Assembly: GCF_011250565.1 (NCBI RefSeq)
Contig: NZ_JAANMS010000006.1
Coordinates: forward strand, 1-64,000
Reading direction: 5' to 3'
DNA length: 64,000 nt
Source of the DNA: Nocardioides sp. IC4_145
Lineage (GTDB): Bacteria; Actinomycetota; Actinomycetes; Propionibacteriales; Nocardioidaceae
Positions within the stretch are counted from its first letter, which is position 1. Each line of letters starts with the position of its first letter. This document shows positions 43,941 to 53,155 of this stretch, one piece after another. The notes beneath the pieces are model-generated. The model ran no database searches, had not been told where the DNA came from, and saw nothing but the letters and a program-made list of their open reading frames with translations. A program made the position numbers and the translations under genes.

Positions 43941-44959
43941 CGACCAAGCCGCCTGCTCGCCGTGGGCTCGGCCGTGGCCTGGGCTCGCTGATCCCCACCG
44001 GCCCGTCGCCGGCCGATGCCCCTGCCGAGGATGCTGCGCCGGCCGAGGGCGGCCGCCCGGGTGGCGGTGCCCCGGTCGTCGGAACCGGGTCGGCCCGGGT
44101 CGCCGCGACGGGAACCGGACCGGCGGGCGAGGAGCTCGCTCCGGTCGAGGGCGCCCACTTCGCGGAGATCCCGGTCGGGCGGATCACGCCGAACCGCGTG
44201 CAGCCGCGACAGGTGTTCGACGAGGACGCGATGGCCGAGCTGGTCCACTCGATCCGCGAGGTCGGCCTGCTGCAGCCGGTGGTGGTCCGGCGCACCGGAC
44301 GGGACGCCTACGAGCTGGTCATGGGCGAGCGCCGCTGGCGCGCGTCCCAGGAGGCCGGCCTGGAGCGGATCCCGGCGATCGTCCGGGAGACCGAGGACAC
44401 CGACATGCTCCGGGACGCCCTCCTGGAGAACCTCCACCGCTCCGAGCTCAACCCGCTCGAGGAGGCCGCGGCGTACGCACAGCTCCTCGAGGACTTCGGC
44501 TGCACCCACGAGGAGCTGGCCCAGCGGATCGGCCGTTCCCGCCCGCAGATCAGCAACACGCTCCGCCTGATGCGGCTGAGCCCGGCTGTGCAGCGCCGGG
44601 TGGCGGCCGGCGTGCTGTCGGCCGGCCACGCCCGCTCGCTGCTGGCCGTCGACGACGCGGACCTGCAGGACCGGCTGGCCTCCCGCGTCGTCGCCGAGGG
44701 CATCAGCGTTCGCGGGCTCGAGGAGATCGTCGCCGTCGGCGAGACCGGCGGCGGCAAGCGGACGGCCCGTGTTTCACGTGAAACGGGCGCCGACGTCGAC
44801 GACCTGGTCGAGCGGTTGTCGGACCGCCTGGAGACCCGCGTGAAGATCGACGTCGGCCGCACCAAGGGCAAGATCACCGTCGAGTTCGCCTCGATCGACG
44901 ACCTGCGGCGGATCGCCGACATCATGGACCCGCGGAACCGCCAGGACCGGGTGATCTAG
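43937..44959 (+). CDS. parB: Chromosome partitioning protein ParB
   Basis: A parS-binding CTPase. 340 residues from GTG 43937. It begins TTKPPARRGLGRGLGSLIP, the ParA-stimulating patch. A Gly/Ala linker follows, then the CTP-binding N domain (FAEIPVGRITPNRVQPRQVFDE, MGERRWRASQEAGL, ENLHRSELNPLEEA), the HTH (EELAQRIGRSRPQISNTLRLMRL), and the C-terminal dimer region ending DIMDPRNRQDRVI. A third parS is inside the gene. Confidence 0.97.
   Translation: MTTKPPARRGLGRGLGSLIPTGPSPADAPAEDAAPAEGGRPGGGAPVVGTGSARVAATGTGPAGEELAPVEGAHFAEIPVGRITPNRVQPRQVFDEDAMAELVHSIREVGLLQPVVVRRTGRDAYELVMGERRWRASQEAGLERIPAIVRETEDTDMLRDALLENLHRSELNPLEEAAAYAQLLEDFGCTHEELAQRIGRSRPQISNTLRLMRLSPAVQRRVAAGVLSAGHARSLLAVDDADLQDRLASRVVAEGISVRGLEEIVAVGETGGGKRTARVSRETGADVDDLVERLSDRLETRVKIDVGRTKGKITVEFASIDDLRRIADIMDPRNRQDRVI
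44770..44785. other. parS: parS centromere site 3, inside parB
   Basis: TGTTTCACGTGAAACG, a perfect consensus site within parB, in the linker before the C-terminal domain. As in parA the core is read in the frame that encodes VSRET. Confidence 0.95.
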
Positions 44960-44973
44960 CCATTCGCCGATAT

Positions 44974-44995
44974 ATCGTTTTGTCGACAAAACGAT
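44974..44995. repeat. 22-base perfect palindrome after parB
   Basis: The half-site ATCGTTTTGTC (44974-44984) is followed at once by its exact complement to 44995, centred on GTCGAC. It starts 14 bases after the parB stop and is AT-rich for this chromosome. It could be a terminator hairpin (very small loop) or a protein-binding site. The TTGTCGAC core also ends the repeat units described at 45015-45098 and elsewhere. Confidence 0.6.
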
Positions 44996-45014
44996 CTGTC
45001 GGGGGCTGCGAGTG

Positions 45015-45098
45015 GTCCACAACCGCGCAGTTGCGCCCGAATGTCGGTCTGGTAGCGCCCCCAGGGCGACCGACCCGCACATTTGCGGAGTTGTCGAC
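45015..45098. repeat. CAATTG/GTCGAC inverted-repeat element, copy 1 (diverged)
   Basis: An imperfect inverted repeat in the parB-plsC gap. The left unit GTCCACAACCGCGCAGTTGC (from 45015) and right unit, ending GGAGTTGTCGAC at 45098, face each other around an inner stem GTCGGTC (45043-45049)/GACCGAC (45068-45074). It resembles the elements at 59265-59347 and 60390-60464. The rest of the gap (45099-45201) shows nothing I recognise. Confidence 0.5.
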
Positions 45099-45201
45099 GC
45101 GGTGAGCTCGCTCAGAATCGTTCCTGGAGAACCGGATCAGGGCCGCCAACGACCGTCAGCGGCGTCGGATCGGCCGCGAACACGTTCCGGAACAGCCGGG
45201 A

Positions 45202-45969
45202 TCAGCCTTGGGCGCGCTTGGCCGCCCGCCGGGCGGCGCGCTCGCGCTTCTCCTCGGCGTCGAGGCGTAGGGCCTCCTCCGGCGTGGGCGCCGACCCGCC
45301 GTGGCGGGCGGGCAGCCACCAGCTGCCCGGCGGCTGCTCGTCGGCGGGGTAGCCGGCGATCGTCTCGTCGACCAGGGACGACATCGCGGCGTGCAGCTCG
45401 GCGGTCTCGGCGACCGGGTCCTCACCGGTCGGGTGCAGCGGCTCACCGACCCGGATCGCGATGGTCTTGCCCCGGGAGAAGTCCTTGGGGTGGTCCTTGG
45501 TGAGCATCCGCTGCGTCCCCCAGAGCGCGACCGGGATGAGCGGGACGGAGGCCGCCGCGGCGATGCGGACGGCACCGGTCTTGATCTCCTTGACCTCGAA
45601 GGAGCGCGAGATCGTGGCCTCGGGGAAGATGCCGACCACCTCGCCGGCGCGGAGGTGGTCGACGGCGGCGTGGTAGGACGCGAGCCCCTCGCCCCGGTCG
45701 ACGGCGATGTGGTGCATCGAGCGCATGACCGGGCCGCCCACGGGGTGGTCGAAGATCTCCTTCTTGGCCATGAACCGCACCAGCCGCCCCGACGGGTTCG
45801 CCGCGAGGCCGCCGTAGATGAAGTCGAGGTAGCCGACGTGGTTGCACGCCAGCAGCGCGCCCCCGCTCGTGGGCACGTGCTCCGTCCCGCTCATCTGGAA
45901 CCGCTGCCCCAGCAGGCGGAAGACCGTCTTCGCCGTCAGGATGATGGGCGGGTAGCTGATGTCGCGCAT
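45202..45969 (-). CDS. 1-acyl-sn-glycerol-3-phosphate acyltransferase family protein
   Basis: A PlsC-type acyltransferase of 255 residues from ATG 45969 (MRDISYPPIILTAKTVFR). Catalytic motif NHVGYLDFIYGG (H-x4-D) is near residue 45. FMAKKEIFDHPVGGPVMRSMHHIAVDR follows, then FPEATISRSFEVKEIKTGAVRIA, where the usual FPEGT is FPEAT, and VPLIPVALWGTQRM. The C terminus is highly charged. It makes phosphatidic acid or a related acylated lipid at the membrane. Confidence 0.93.
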   Translation of the reverse strand: MRDISYPPIILTAKTVFRLLGQRFQMSGTEHVPTSGGALLACNHVGYLDFIYGGLAANPSGRLVRFMAKKEIFDHPVGGPVMRSMHHIAVDRGEGLASYHAAVDHLRAGEVVGIFPEATISRSFEVKEIKTGAVRIAAAASVPLIPVALWGTQRMLTKDHPKDFSRGKTIAIRVGEPLHPTGEDPVAETAELHAAMSSLVDETIAGYPADEQPPGSWWLPARHGGSAPTPEEALRLDAEEKRERAARRAAKRAQG

Positions 45970-46022
45970 GCGGTGAGCGTAGAGCCCGGGCCCAGCGAGC
46001 GGTCCGGCGGAGGGTCGGTGGG

Positions 46023-47246
46023 TCAGCGACGTACGGCGAGGAAGTCCGCGATCCGCCCGATCGCCTCCTCCAGCACGTCGACCGCGGGGAGGGTGACGAG
46101 CCGGAAGTGGTCGGGGTCGGGCCAGTTGAAGCCGGTCCCGTGGGTGACCAGCAGCTTCTTGGCGCGCAACAGGTCGATGACGAACGCCTCGTCGTCCTCG
46201 ATCGGGTAGACCTCGGGGTCCAGGCGCGGGAAGCAGTAGAGCGCGCCGCGGGGCTTGACGCTCGAGACGCCGGGGATCTCGTTGAGCAGCCGGTGGGCGA
46301 GCATCGCCTGCTCGTAGTAGCGACCACCCGGGCCGATGAGCTCCTCGACGGACTGGTAGCCGCCCAGCGCTGTCTGGATCGCGTGCTGGGCGGGCACGTT
46401 GGCGCACATCCGCATGTTCGCGATGAGGGTGAGGCCCTCGATGAAGTCGGTCGCCAGCTCCTTGGGGCCGGAGATCATCACCCAGCCGGCGCGGTAGCCG
46501 CAGACGCGGTAGGCCTTGGAGAGCCCGCTGAAGGTCAGGCACAGCACGTCGTTGCCGGCGTACGTCGCCGCGTGGTGGTGCACGGCGTCCTCGAAGAGGA
46601 TCTTCTCGTAGATCTCGTCGGCCATCACGACCAGGTCGTGGCGGCGCGCGATGCCGACGAGCCCCTTGACGGTCTCCTCGCTGTAGACCGCGCCGGTCGG
46701 GTTGTTGGGGTTGATGATCACCAGGGCGTGGGTGTTCTCGGTGATCTTCGACTCGATGTCGGCGAGGTCAGGGTTCCAGTCGTCCTCCTCGTCGCACCGG
46801 TAGTGCACCGCGGTGCCGCCGGCCAGGGTGATCGCCCCGGTCCACAGCGGGTAGTCCGGGGCCGGCACGAGGATCTCGTTGCCGTCGTCGACGAAGGCCT
46901 GCAGCACCATGGAGATCAGCTCGGAGACGCCGTTGCCGATGAAGACGTCGTCGACGCGGACGTCGCGCAGCCCGCGCGACTGGTAGTAGTTCATGACCGC
47001 GGTGCGCGCCTCGTAGATGCCGCGGGAGTCGGCGTACCCCTGGGAGTCCGGCAGGTGGTGCACGATGTCGGCGACGATCGCCTCGGGCGCCTCGAACCCG
47101 AACGGCGCGGTGTTGCCGATGTTGAGCTTCAGGATCCGGTGGCCCTCGCTCTCGAGGCGCTGCGCCTCGACCAGGATCGGACCGCGGACGTCGTAGCGGA
47201 CGTTGCGGAGCTTGCGGCTCTGGCGGATCTGGCGCACGGCGCCCAT
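46023..47246 (-). CDS. Alanine-type PLP aminotransferase (AlaA-like)
   Basis: A fold-type I aminotransferase of 407 residues from ATG 47246 (MGAVRQIRQSRKLRNVRYDVRGP). Motifs: LKLNIGNTAPFGFEAPEAI, GYADSRGIYEARTAVMNYYQ, IINPNNPTGAVYS with the PLP-binding Asn, ADEIYEKILF, and the Schiff-base lysine in FSGLSKAYRVCGYRAGW. The sequence style is that of E. coli AlaA, which converts pyruvate and glutamate to alanine and 2-oxoglutarate. The exact substrate is inferred. Confidence 0.92.
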   Translation of the reverse strand: MGAVRQIRQSRKLRNVRYDVRGPILVEAQRLESEGHRILKLNIGNTAPFGFEAPEAIVADIVHHLPDSQGYADSRGIYEARTAVMNYYQSRGLRDVRVDDVFIGNGVSELISMVLQAFVDDGNEILVPAPDYPLWTGAITLAGGTAVHYRCDEEDDWNPDLADIESKITENTHALVIINPNNPTGAVYSEETVKGLVGIARRHDLVVMADEIYEKILFEDAVHHHAATYAGNDVLCLTFSGLSKAYRVCGYRAGWVMISGPKELATDFIEGLTLIANMRMCANVPAQHAIQTALGGYQSVEELIGPGGRYYEQAMLAHRLLNEIPGVSSVKPRGALYCFPRLDPEVYPIEDDEAFVIDLLRAKKLLVTHGTGFNWPDPDHFRLVTLPAVDVLEEAIGRIADFLAVRR

Positions 47247-47289
47247 CCTCGCAGGCGCCCGCCTAGCATGGCGGGCAGGAGGTGCACAG

Positions 47290-47946
47290 GTGTCCCGCAA
47301 GGTCGTCCGGCTCACGCTCGACCACCTCGACGCGCTCACGTCCCCGTGCCGCTCCTGCCTGTTCTGGGAGCTGGACCCCGTCACCCGACGGCGGGTCGAG
47401 GACCCGGCCGCGGAGAAGCGGGCCTGGCTCTCGGAGGTGCTGCGCGAGTGGGGCTCGTGCGGACAGGTGGTGCTGGTGGACGGCGAGCCGGTCGGGCACG
47501 CGGTCTACGTGCCGCCGGCGTACGCCCCGGGCGCGGCGGGCATCCCCACGGCGCCGGTGAGCCCGGACGCGGTGCTGCTGACGACGGCGTACGTCGATCC
47601 GGCCCACGTCGGCGGGGGGCTGGGGCGGATGCTGGTGCAGGGGATGGCCCGCGACCTCATCAACCGCGGGGGGATCCGCGCGGTCGAGGCGTTCGGCACC
47701 ACCCTGCCCGGCGCGGTGGCGCCGTGCCTGGTGCCGGCCGGCTTCCTCGCGGGCGTCGGCTTCGGGACGCAGCGCGCGCACCCCACGAACCCGCGGATGC
47801 GGATGGAGCTGCGCTCGGCGCTGACTTGGCGCGACGAGGTCGAGGCGGCGGTGGAGCGGCTGCTCGGCGCGGTGCGACCGGCGCCGAAACCGGTACGGCC
47901 CCCGACGCCGTCGCGGGGGACGGTGTCGAGGGCCGCGGGGCGCTGA
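47290..47946 (+). CDS. GNAT-family N-acetyltransferase
   Basis: A 218-residue protein from GTG 47290 with AGGAGGTG upstream. The GNAT acetyl-CoA region is LLTTAYVDPAHVGGGLGRMLVQGMARDLINRG, where VGGGLGRML stands for the usual R/QxxGxG/A loop. An N-terminal pair of cysteines (SPCRSCLFWELD) is notable and could bind metal. The substrate is unknown. It is divergent from the aminotransferase. Confidence 0.82.
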   Translation: MSRKVVRLTLDHLDALTSPCRSCLFWELDPVTRRRVEDPAAEKRAWLSEVLREWGSCGQVVLVDGEPVGHAVYVPPAYAPGAAGIPTAPVSPDAVLLTTAYVDPAHVGGGLGRMLVQGMARDLINRGGIRAVEAFGTTLPGAVAPCLVPAGFLAGVGFGTQRAHPTNPRMRMELRSALTWRDEVEAAVERLLGAVRPAPKPVRPPTPSRGTVSRAAGR

Positions 47947-47987
47947 GGCTCGAGCCGGCGGGACCGGGGCTCGGGCCGGCGGGTCCA

Positions 47988-48004
47988 AGGGGGCGGAGCC
48001 CCCT
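47988..48004. terminator. GC hairpin between GNAT gene and trxA
   Basis: AGGGGG (47988-47993) pairs with CCCCCT (47999-48004) around CGGAG, between the convergent GNAT and trxA genes. Upstream, two imperfect 21-base tandem copies, starting GGCTCGAGCCGGCGGGACC at 47947 and GGCTCGGGCCGGCGGGTCC at 47968, add further folding potential. Confidence 0.6.
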
Positions 48005-48006
48005 CG

Positions 48007-48336
48007 TCATGCGGAGATGAACTCCGAGAGCTCGTTGAGCAGCGTCGCCTTCGGGCGGGCGCCGACGATCGTCTTCACGACCTCACCGCCCTGGTAGACG
48101 TTGATCGTCGGGATGCCGGTGACCCGGTAGGACGACGGGGTGACGGGGTTCTCGTCGACGTTCATCTTGAAGAAGGAGATCTTGTCGCCGTGCGCGCCGG
48201 CGATCTCGTCGAGGATCGGGGCGACCTGGCGGCACGGACCGCACCACTCGGCCCAGAAGTCCACGAGGACCGGCTTGTCGGACTTGAGGACCTGCGCCTC
48301 GAACTCGGCGTCGGTCACGGCTGCGATGTTGCCCAC
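48007..48336 (-). CDS. trxA: Thioredoxin
   Basis: A 109-residue protein disulfide reductase from GTG 48336 with GGGAAGGA upstream. The active site VDFWAEWCGPCRQVAP (about 25-40) and the cis-proline block VTGIPTINVYQGGEVV are intact. There is no signal peptide, so it is cytosolic. Thioredoxin reductase lies just upstream on the same strand, as in the mycobacterial trxB2-trxC pair. Confidence 0.97.
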   Translation of the reverse strand: MGNIAAVTDAEFEAQVLKSDKPVLVDFWAEWCGPCRQVAPILDEIAGAHGDKISFFKMNVDENPVTPSSYRVTGIPTINVYQGGEVVKTIVGARPKATLLNELSEFISA

Positions 48337-48451
48337 GTGAGGATCCTTCCCTGGAGTGTGTGTGCTGCTGGGTGCTGCTGAGGAGTGAACACCGGTGCGC
48401 CGACGGTTGTTCCGGCGGTCGACCCACCAGCGGGTGCCGGCGGCCGGCTGG

Positions 48452-49468
48452 TCAGGCGCCGGCGGTCTGCACGGTCTCGGCAGCGACCTCGGCGTCGACG
48501 CGCGCCTGGGCCTCGGCCGGGGACGAGGAGACGGTGTCGAGCGCTGCGAGGTAGCGCTCGGCGTCCAGCGCGGCGGCGCAGCCGGTGCCGGCGGCGGTGA
48601 TCGCCTGGCGGTAGTGGTGGTCGACCAGGTCGCCCGCGGCGAAGACGCCCGGCAGGTTGGTGCCGGTCGAGGGGTGCTCGACGACGACGTACCCGTTGGG
48701 GTCGAGGTCCACCTGTCCCACCAGCAGCTCCGAGCGGGGGTCGTGGCCGATGGCGATGAACAGCCCGGTGGCGTCCATCCGTCGCGTCTCGCCGGTGACG
48801 GTGTCCTTGAGCGTGATGCCCTCGAGCCGGTCGGTGCCGTGGATCTCCTCGACGACCGAGTTCCACTCGATCTCCAGCTTCGGGTCCGCGAACGCGCGGT
48901 CCTGCATGATCTTGGAGGCGCGCAGCTCGTCGCGGCGCACGATGAGGGAGACCTTCGATCCGAAGCGGGTCAGGAAGGTCGCCTCCTCGATGGCCGAGTC
49001 GCCACCGCCGACCACGGCGATGTGCTGCTCGCGGAAGAAGAAGCCGTCGCAGGTCGCGCACCACGAGACGCCGCGGCCCGAGAGCTCGTCCTCGCGCGGC
49101 AGCCCGAGCTTGCGGTAGCCCGAGCCGGTCGCGAGGATCACCGCCCGCGCGGTGAAGGTGCCGGTGGCGGTCTTCACGACCTTGACGTCACCGGTGAGGT
49201 CGACCTCGACGACGTCGTCGGGGACCAGCTCGGCGCCGAAACGCTCGGCCTGGGCGCGCATCTCGTCCATGAGCGCGGGGCCCATGATGCCGTCGCGGAA
49301 GCCAGGGAAGTTCTCGACCTCGGTGGTGTTCATCAGCGCGCCGCCGGCCGTCACCGAGCCCTCGAAGACGAGGGGCTGCAGGTTGGCGCGTGCGGCGTAC
49401 ACCGCGGCGGTGTAGCCGGACGGGCCGGACCCGATGATGATGACCTGACGGGTTGCGGTGTCGGACAT
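48452..49468 (-). CDS. trxB: Thioredoxin reductase
   Basis: An NADPH- and FAD-dependent enzyme that reduces thioredoxin. 338 residues from ATG 49468 ([27 protein letters not shown]), with GAGGAGA upstream. FAD site [10 protein letters not shown], the redox pair in [17 protein letters not shown] site [13 protein letters not shown], and the C-terminal FAD block [15 protein letters not shown] are all present. The last ~25 residues form an Ala/Glu/Val-rich extension. It is 115 bases upstream of trxA. Confidence 0.97.
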   Translation of the reverse strand: MSDTATRQVIIIGSGPSGYTAAVYAARANLQPLVFEGSVTAGGALMNTTEVENFPGFRDGIMGPALMDEMRAQAERFGAELVPDDVVEVDLTGDVKVVKTATGTFTARAVILATGSGYRKLGLPREDELSGRGVSWCATCDGFFFREQHIAVVGGGDSAIEEATFLTRFGSKVSLIVRRDELRASKIMQDRAFADPKLEIEWNSVVEEIHGTDRLEGITLKDTVTGETRRMDATGLFIAIGHDPRSELLVGQVDLDPNGYVVVEHPSTGTNLPGVFAAGDLVDHHYRQAITAAGTGCAAALDAERYLAALDTVSSSPAEAQARVDAEVAAETVQTAGA

Positions 49469-49628
49469 GAAGTCGACGTCTCCTCGCGGTGCGGTGGCTG
49501 CCGGCGTCGCTCCCGCCGGCCGGGACAGGTCCTCGAGCGGCTCGAGGTGCTTCTGCGTCAACCGATCGTAGGCGAGGGTTGTTCCGCGCGTCGGGTCAGT
49601 CGCGGGTCGGCTGCGGGTCGGCTGGGCG

Positions 49629-50471
49629 TCAGCCGGCGGGCAGCGTCGTGGAGCGCAGGGCCTCGCCGGTGCCGCACTGGAGGAGGTCGGCCACCTGGCT
49701 GTCGCCGGCGGGGGCCCGGAAGACCAGGACGTGCGGCTCGTCGTCGTAGAGGACCGGCACCGCGACCCCTGCGCCCCAGTCGGCGGGCGTGCACTCGAAG
49801 AACGCGAGGTCGGGCTGCGCGCGGTGCTGGTCGCCACGGCCGCGACCGCGGTTCCCCCGGGTCTCGGCGCCCCGGTCGCCGCTGCGCGAGCCGTCGACGA
49901 CGTCCCGGGCCCGGAGGGCGTCGGCGGCGAACCGCTCGGACCGCACCCGGACGGGGCGACCCTGCGGGGTGACGAAGGCGTTCAGCGCGGAGGTCTCCGG
50001 CGCCGCAGCGCTGGCGGTGGCATCCCCTTCCGCGGGCGCGTCGCCGCCGTCGGCCAGCGAGCCGTCGGCGCCGCCGTCCTCGGCGACCGCTCCGCCGGCG
50101 GCGTCCCCGTCGACCTCGTCGTCGACCGAGGTCGACCGCTCGGCCGCCTCCCGGTCCACGATCGCCGCGGTCTCGTCGGCGTTGCTGCCGGCGTCGCTCC
50201 CTGCGCCGGGCAGGACCTGGCCGAGACCGAGGCCCACGACGGTGACCGCGGCGGCTGCGGCCAGCAGCCCGGCCGCCCGGCGACGGCGGCGCACGGACAG
50301 CTCCTCGACGGAGGAGGGGAGGTGCTCGCCCTCGGCGAGCTGGGCCAGCACGCGGTCGAGGCGGGTCGCGACGTCGACGGGCACCGGCTCGACGTGCCGG
50401 GCGTCGGCGAGCCGGCGGCGCACCTCCTCCTCCCGGGGGTCGGGACGGGGCTCGGTGTCGGGACGGGTCAC
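49629..50471 (-). CDS. Anti-sigma-factor-like membrane protein
   Basis: A 280-residue protein from a GTG overlapping the stop of the sigma gene (GTGA). The cytoplasmic N terminus (~70 residues, [35 protein letters not shown]) has no zinc-binding HxxxCxxC motif. One membrane helix, [22 protein letters not shown], follows at about 70-92. The outside part is acidic and Ala/Gly-rich, with a folded end ([30 protein letters not shown]) and two cysteines. By coupling and synteny with the mycobacterial gene after sigM, it probably restrains the sigma factor. Confidence 0.75.
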   Translation of the reverse strand: MTRPDTEPRPDPREEEVRRRLADARHVEPVPVDVATRLDRVLAQLAEGEHLPSSVEELSVRRRRRAAGLLAAAAAVTVVGLGLGQVLPGAGSDAGSNADETAAIVDREAAERSTSVDDEVDGDAAGGAVAEDGGADGSLADGGDAPAEGDATASAAAPETSALNAFVTPQGRPVRVRSERFAADALRARDVVDGSRSGDRGAETRGNRGRGRGDQHRAQPDLAFFECTPADWGAGVAVPVLYDDEPHVLVFRAPAGDSQVADLLQCGTGEALRSTTLPAG

Positions 50472-51202
50472 GGTGCACCTCCTCCGGTCGGCTCGTGGGG
50501 CTTCGGGACAGCGGCCGATCCTGTCAGGCCGGCCTGACCTGGGACGGGCGGGGCCGTCGCCGGGTTCCCTGCGCGTGTCCCCGGTCGCACCGTCCGCTCG
50601 ATCTCGAGCAGGTCCGCGAGCCGGGCCCGGCCGCGGGAGCAGCGCGACTTCACCGTGCCGACGGCGCAGTCGAGCACGGCGGCCGCCTCCGCCACCGAGT
50701 AGCCCTCCATGTCGACCAGGACCAGCGCGGCCCGCTGCTCGGGAGGCAGCGTGGCCAGGGCCGCGAGCACGGCCCGCCGGCGCTCGCCGCGCACGCTGAG
50801 CTCGGCCGGGTCCTCGGCGTCGGGGCCCGCCGAGGAGCGCGAGCCGCGGTCGCCGTACTCCTCGAGGTCGTCGGGGAGAGCCTCGGTGCGCCGCACCCGG
50901 GCGGCGCGCAGGCGGTCGAGACAGGCGTTGACGACGACCCGGTGCAGCCAGGTGGTGACGGCGGCGTCGCCGCGGAACGAGCCGGCCCGGCGGTACGCCG
51001 CCACGAGGCCGTCCTGCAGGCCATCGGCCGCGTCCTCGCGGTTGCCGGTGGTGCGCAGCGCGACCGCCCACAACCGGTCGCGGTGCCGCACGACCAGCTC
51101 GCCGAAGGCCGTGCGGTCGCCAGCGACGTGCGCGGCCAGCAGCTCCGCGTCGGTCCGGTCGCCCTGGTCGGTCCGGTCGCTCGGTCGGGTCCGGCGCGTC
51201 AC
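50468..51202 (-). CDS. sigM: SigM-like ECF RNA polymerase sigma factor
   Basis: 244 residues from GTG 51202, overlapping the pseudokinase gene upstream (GTGA). Region 2 is RDRLWAVALRTTGNREDAADGLQDGLVAAYRRAGSFRGDAAVTTWLHRVVVNACLDRLR in outline. Region 4 is LPPEQRAALVLVDMEGYSVAEAAAVLDCAVGTVKSRCSRGRARL in outline. The C-terminal ~40 residues (after LLEIERTVRPG) are Pro/Gly-rich and extra. Position between murJ and trxB matches sigM of mycobacteria and streptomycetes, where it is tied to envelope or osmotic stress. Confidence 0.9.
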   Translation of the reverse strand: MTRRTRPSDRTDQGDRTDAELLAAHVAGDRTAFGELVVRHRDRLWAVALRTTGNREDAADGLQDGLVAAYRRAGSFRGDAAVTTWLHRVVVNACLDRLRAARVRRTEALPDDLEEYGDRGSRSSAGPDAEDPAELSVRGERRRAVLAALATLPPEQRAALVLVDMEGYSVAEAAAVLDCAVGTVKSRCSRGRARLADLLEIERTVRPGTRAGNPATAPPVPGQAGLTGSAAVPKPHEPTGGGAP

Positions 51203-53145
51203 CCGCGCACCACGACCTCGCCGACCTCGCCGCGGTAGCCGCCCTCGACGGCCGGCAGCGAGGTCAACCAGACGACGACGTACCGTCCGGTCACCGGCTC
51301 CTCCAGGGACACGCGCCCGCGCTCCTCCAGCGTGTCGCCGCCGGCGACGACGAGGTCGCGGACCGCGGTCGGCTCGCTGTCGGAGACGTAGACCGACACC
51401 TCGGTCGGGGCGCCGACCAGGGTGAGGTCGACCTGGGCGACCTCCTGGGCGGAGCCGAGGTCGAGGACGATGCCGACGCCGGTCTTCAGGCCGGCGGGAC
51501 CGAACTGCTGCTCGTAGGTCGCCGTGCGCCAGGTGCTCGCGGGGTCGCCGTCGGCGGCCAGGGGCGCGAGCTCGGGGTTCTCCACGCCGTCGCCGCCCTG
51601 CGGGTCGAGGTCGGTGACCCCCTGCACCGCGATCGTCGAGAGCGGTGCCGTGCTGGCGCTGGCGCTCGGGGTCGGGTCGTCCGCGCCCGTCCCGAGCGGT
51701 CCGCGGCCGCGGCCGAGGTTGACCGCCACCACGGTCGCGAGCAGCACGGCGGCGCAGATGCCCAGCACGATCGCGAGCCGCATCCAGCGACGGCCCGGGA
51801 CCTCCTCGAGGGTGCCGGTGTCCTCGACGGCGGGGAGCGCGGCGCCGGTGCCGCGGCCGTCGCCGGTGTCCCAGGGCCAGTACGTCCCGTCGCCGGGCCC
51901 GCCGGCGCCGCGGGGGACGTCGGCGAAGGCGTGCGGCCCGGCGTCGCCGTGGCTCACCCCCGGCCGCGGCCGGCGCGCGGGAGCGCCGTCGGTGGGGTCG
52001 GGCGCGAAGAGCGGCCGGCTCGGCGGCTCCTCGAACGGCGGCGGGGGCGGCACCGGCTCGGTGCGGCGCTCCAGCCACGACACGTCGTCGGTCGCGTCGT
52101 CGAAGATCGGCAGGCCGGCCTCGGTCGGCAGCTCCGCGCGCGCCGGGCCGCGCTCCGGCTCGGGCTCGGGCTCGGGGTCGGGTTCCGGCTCGGGTTCCGG
52201 CTCGGGCTCGGGCCGGGCGTCGTGGGGCACCACCTCGGGCACGGGCGGCAGCACGATCGCCGAGGGGAGGTGCACCTGCGGGGTGGACGCGGCCAGCGCC
52301 TCGGGCACGCCGGCGGGGTCGCCGACGAACTCCTCGAGGTACGCCGCGACGCCCCGCGCCGTGGTCACGTCGAGGAGGTCGCGCCGGGCGGCGTAGGGGT
52401 TGAGCAGCGCCTCGCACAGCGCGTCGAGCGGGCGGGGGACCCCGGCGCGCACCTGGCGCGGGCGGAGCACGTGCCCGTGCTCCTGAGGCGCCGGCGGCAC
52501 CGCGGACGGCGAGACACCCGCCCACTTGCCCGTCAGCGCGGCGTACAGGAGGCCGGCGAGGTCGGTGACGTCGGTCGCCGTGCCGTCCGGGGGCAGCCCG
52601 TGCAGCGCCGCGTCGACGCAGAGGCCGATGACGCGCACGTGGCCGGTGCGCTCGACGAGGACGTTCTCGGGGACGAGGCGGCCGTGGGTGACGCCCGCCG
52701 CGTGGGAGGTGGCGACCGCGTCGGCCACCTCGCCGACCAGCCAGGCGGCCTTGCGGGGGCTCAAGGGGCCGCTCGTGGCGAGCAGGATGTCGAGCGAGGT
52801 GCCCGAGCCCCACTCGTTGACGACGTAGCAGACGCCCTCGAGCCGCTCGGCGTCCAGCACCCGCAGCACCCGGCGGTCCAGCACGGTCGCCGAGCGCCGG
52901 GCGGCGTCGATCAGGCCGGGCGCGCGGTCGTCGCCGGCGTCGATGACGTGCAGGGCGACGTGCCGCTCCAGCACCCGGTCGTGCGCCCGCCAGAAGCGGC
53001 CGCCACGGCTCTCCGAGAGCAGGTCGACGAGGCGGTAGCGGTCGGCGAGGACGTCTCCTGGGCGTGCGGTCTGCGGCACGGCCTCCTCATCCCCTTCGAC
53101 CTCGAGCACCCGGGACGCGCCGACACCGCCCCCGGGTGCGGCCAT
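51199..53145 (-). CDS. Membrane pseudokinase, MurJ partner
   Basis: A 648-residue protein from ATG 53145. Residues about 30-280 have a protein-kinase fold without the catalytic residues: the VAIK lysine region is HVALHVID, the HRD loop reads THGRLVPENVLV and the DFG site reads VIGLCVD. A Pro/Glu tandem tract follows (PEPEPEPEPEPDPEPEPE), then a membrane helix (LAIVLGICAAVLLATVVAVNLG, about 452-476). The outside domain of about 170 residues looks like a discoidin-type sandwich (STWRTATYEQQFG, GIVLDLGSAQEVAQVDLTL). In M. tuberculosis the equivalent region is fused to MurJ (Rv3910) and, when phosphorylated by PknB, binds FhaA. Here it is a separate gene 10 bases after murJ. Confidence 0.9.
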   Translation of the reverse strand: MAAPGGGVGASRVLEVEGDEEAVPQTARPGDVLADRYRLVDLLSESRGGRFWRAHDRVLERHVALHVIDAGDDRAPGLIDAARRSATVLDRRVLRVLDAERLEGVCYVVNEWGSGTSLDILLATSGPLSPRKAAWLVGEVADAVATSHAAGVTHGRLVPENVLVERTGHVRVIGLCVDAALHGLPPDGTATDVTDLAGLLYAALTGKWAGVSPSAVPPAPQEHGHVLRPRQVRAGVPRPLDALCEALLNPYAARRDLLDVTTARGVAAYLEEFVGDPAGVPEALAASTPQVHLPSAIVLPPVPEVVPHDARPEPEPEPEPEPDPEPEPEPERGPARAELPTEAGLPIFDDATDDVSWLERRTEPVPPPPPFEEPPSRPLFAPDPTDGAPARRPRPGVSHGDAGPHAFADVPRGAGGPGDGTYWPWDTGDGRGTGAALPAVEDTGTLEEVPGRRWMRLAIVLGICAAVLLATVVAVNLGRGRGPLGTGADDPTPSASASTAPLSTIAVQGVTDLDPQGGDGVENPELAPLAADGDPASTWRTATYEQQFGPAGLKTGVGIVLDLGSAQEVAQVDLTLVGAPTEVSVYVSDSEPTAVRDLVVAGGDTLEERGRVSLEEPVTGRYVVVWLTSLPAVEGGYRGEVGEVVVRG

Positions 53146-53155
53146 CGTAGGACCG

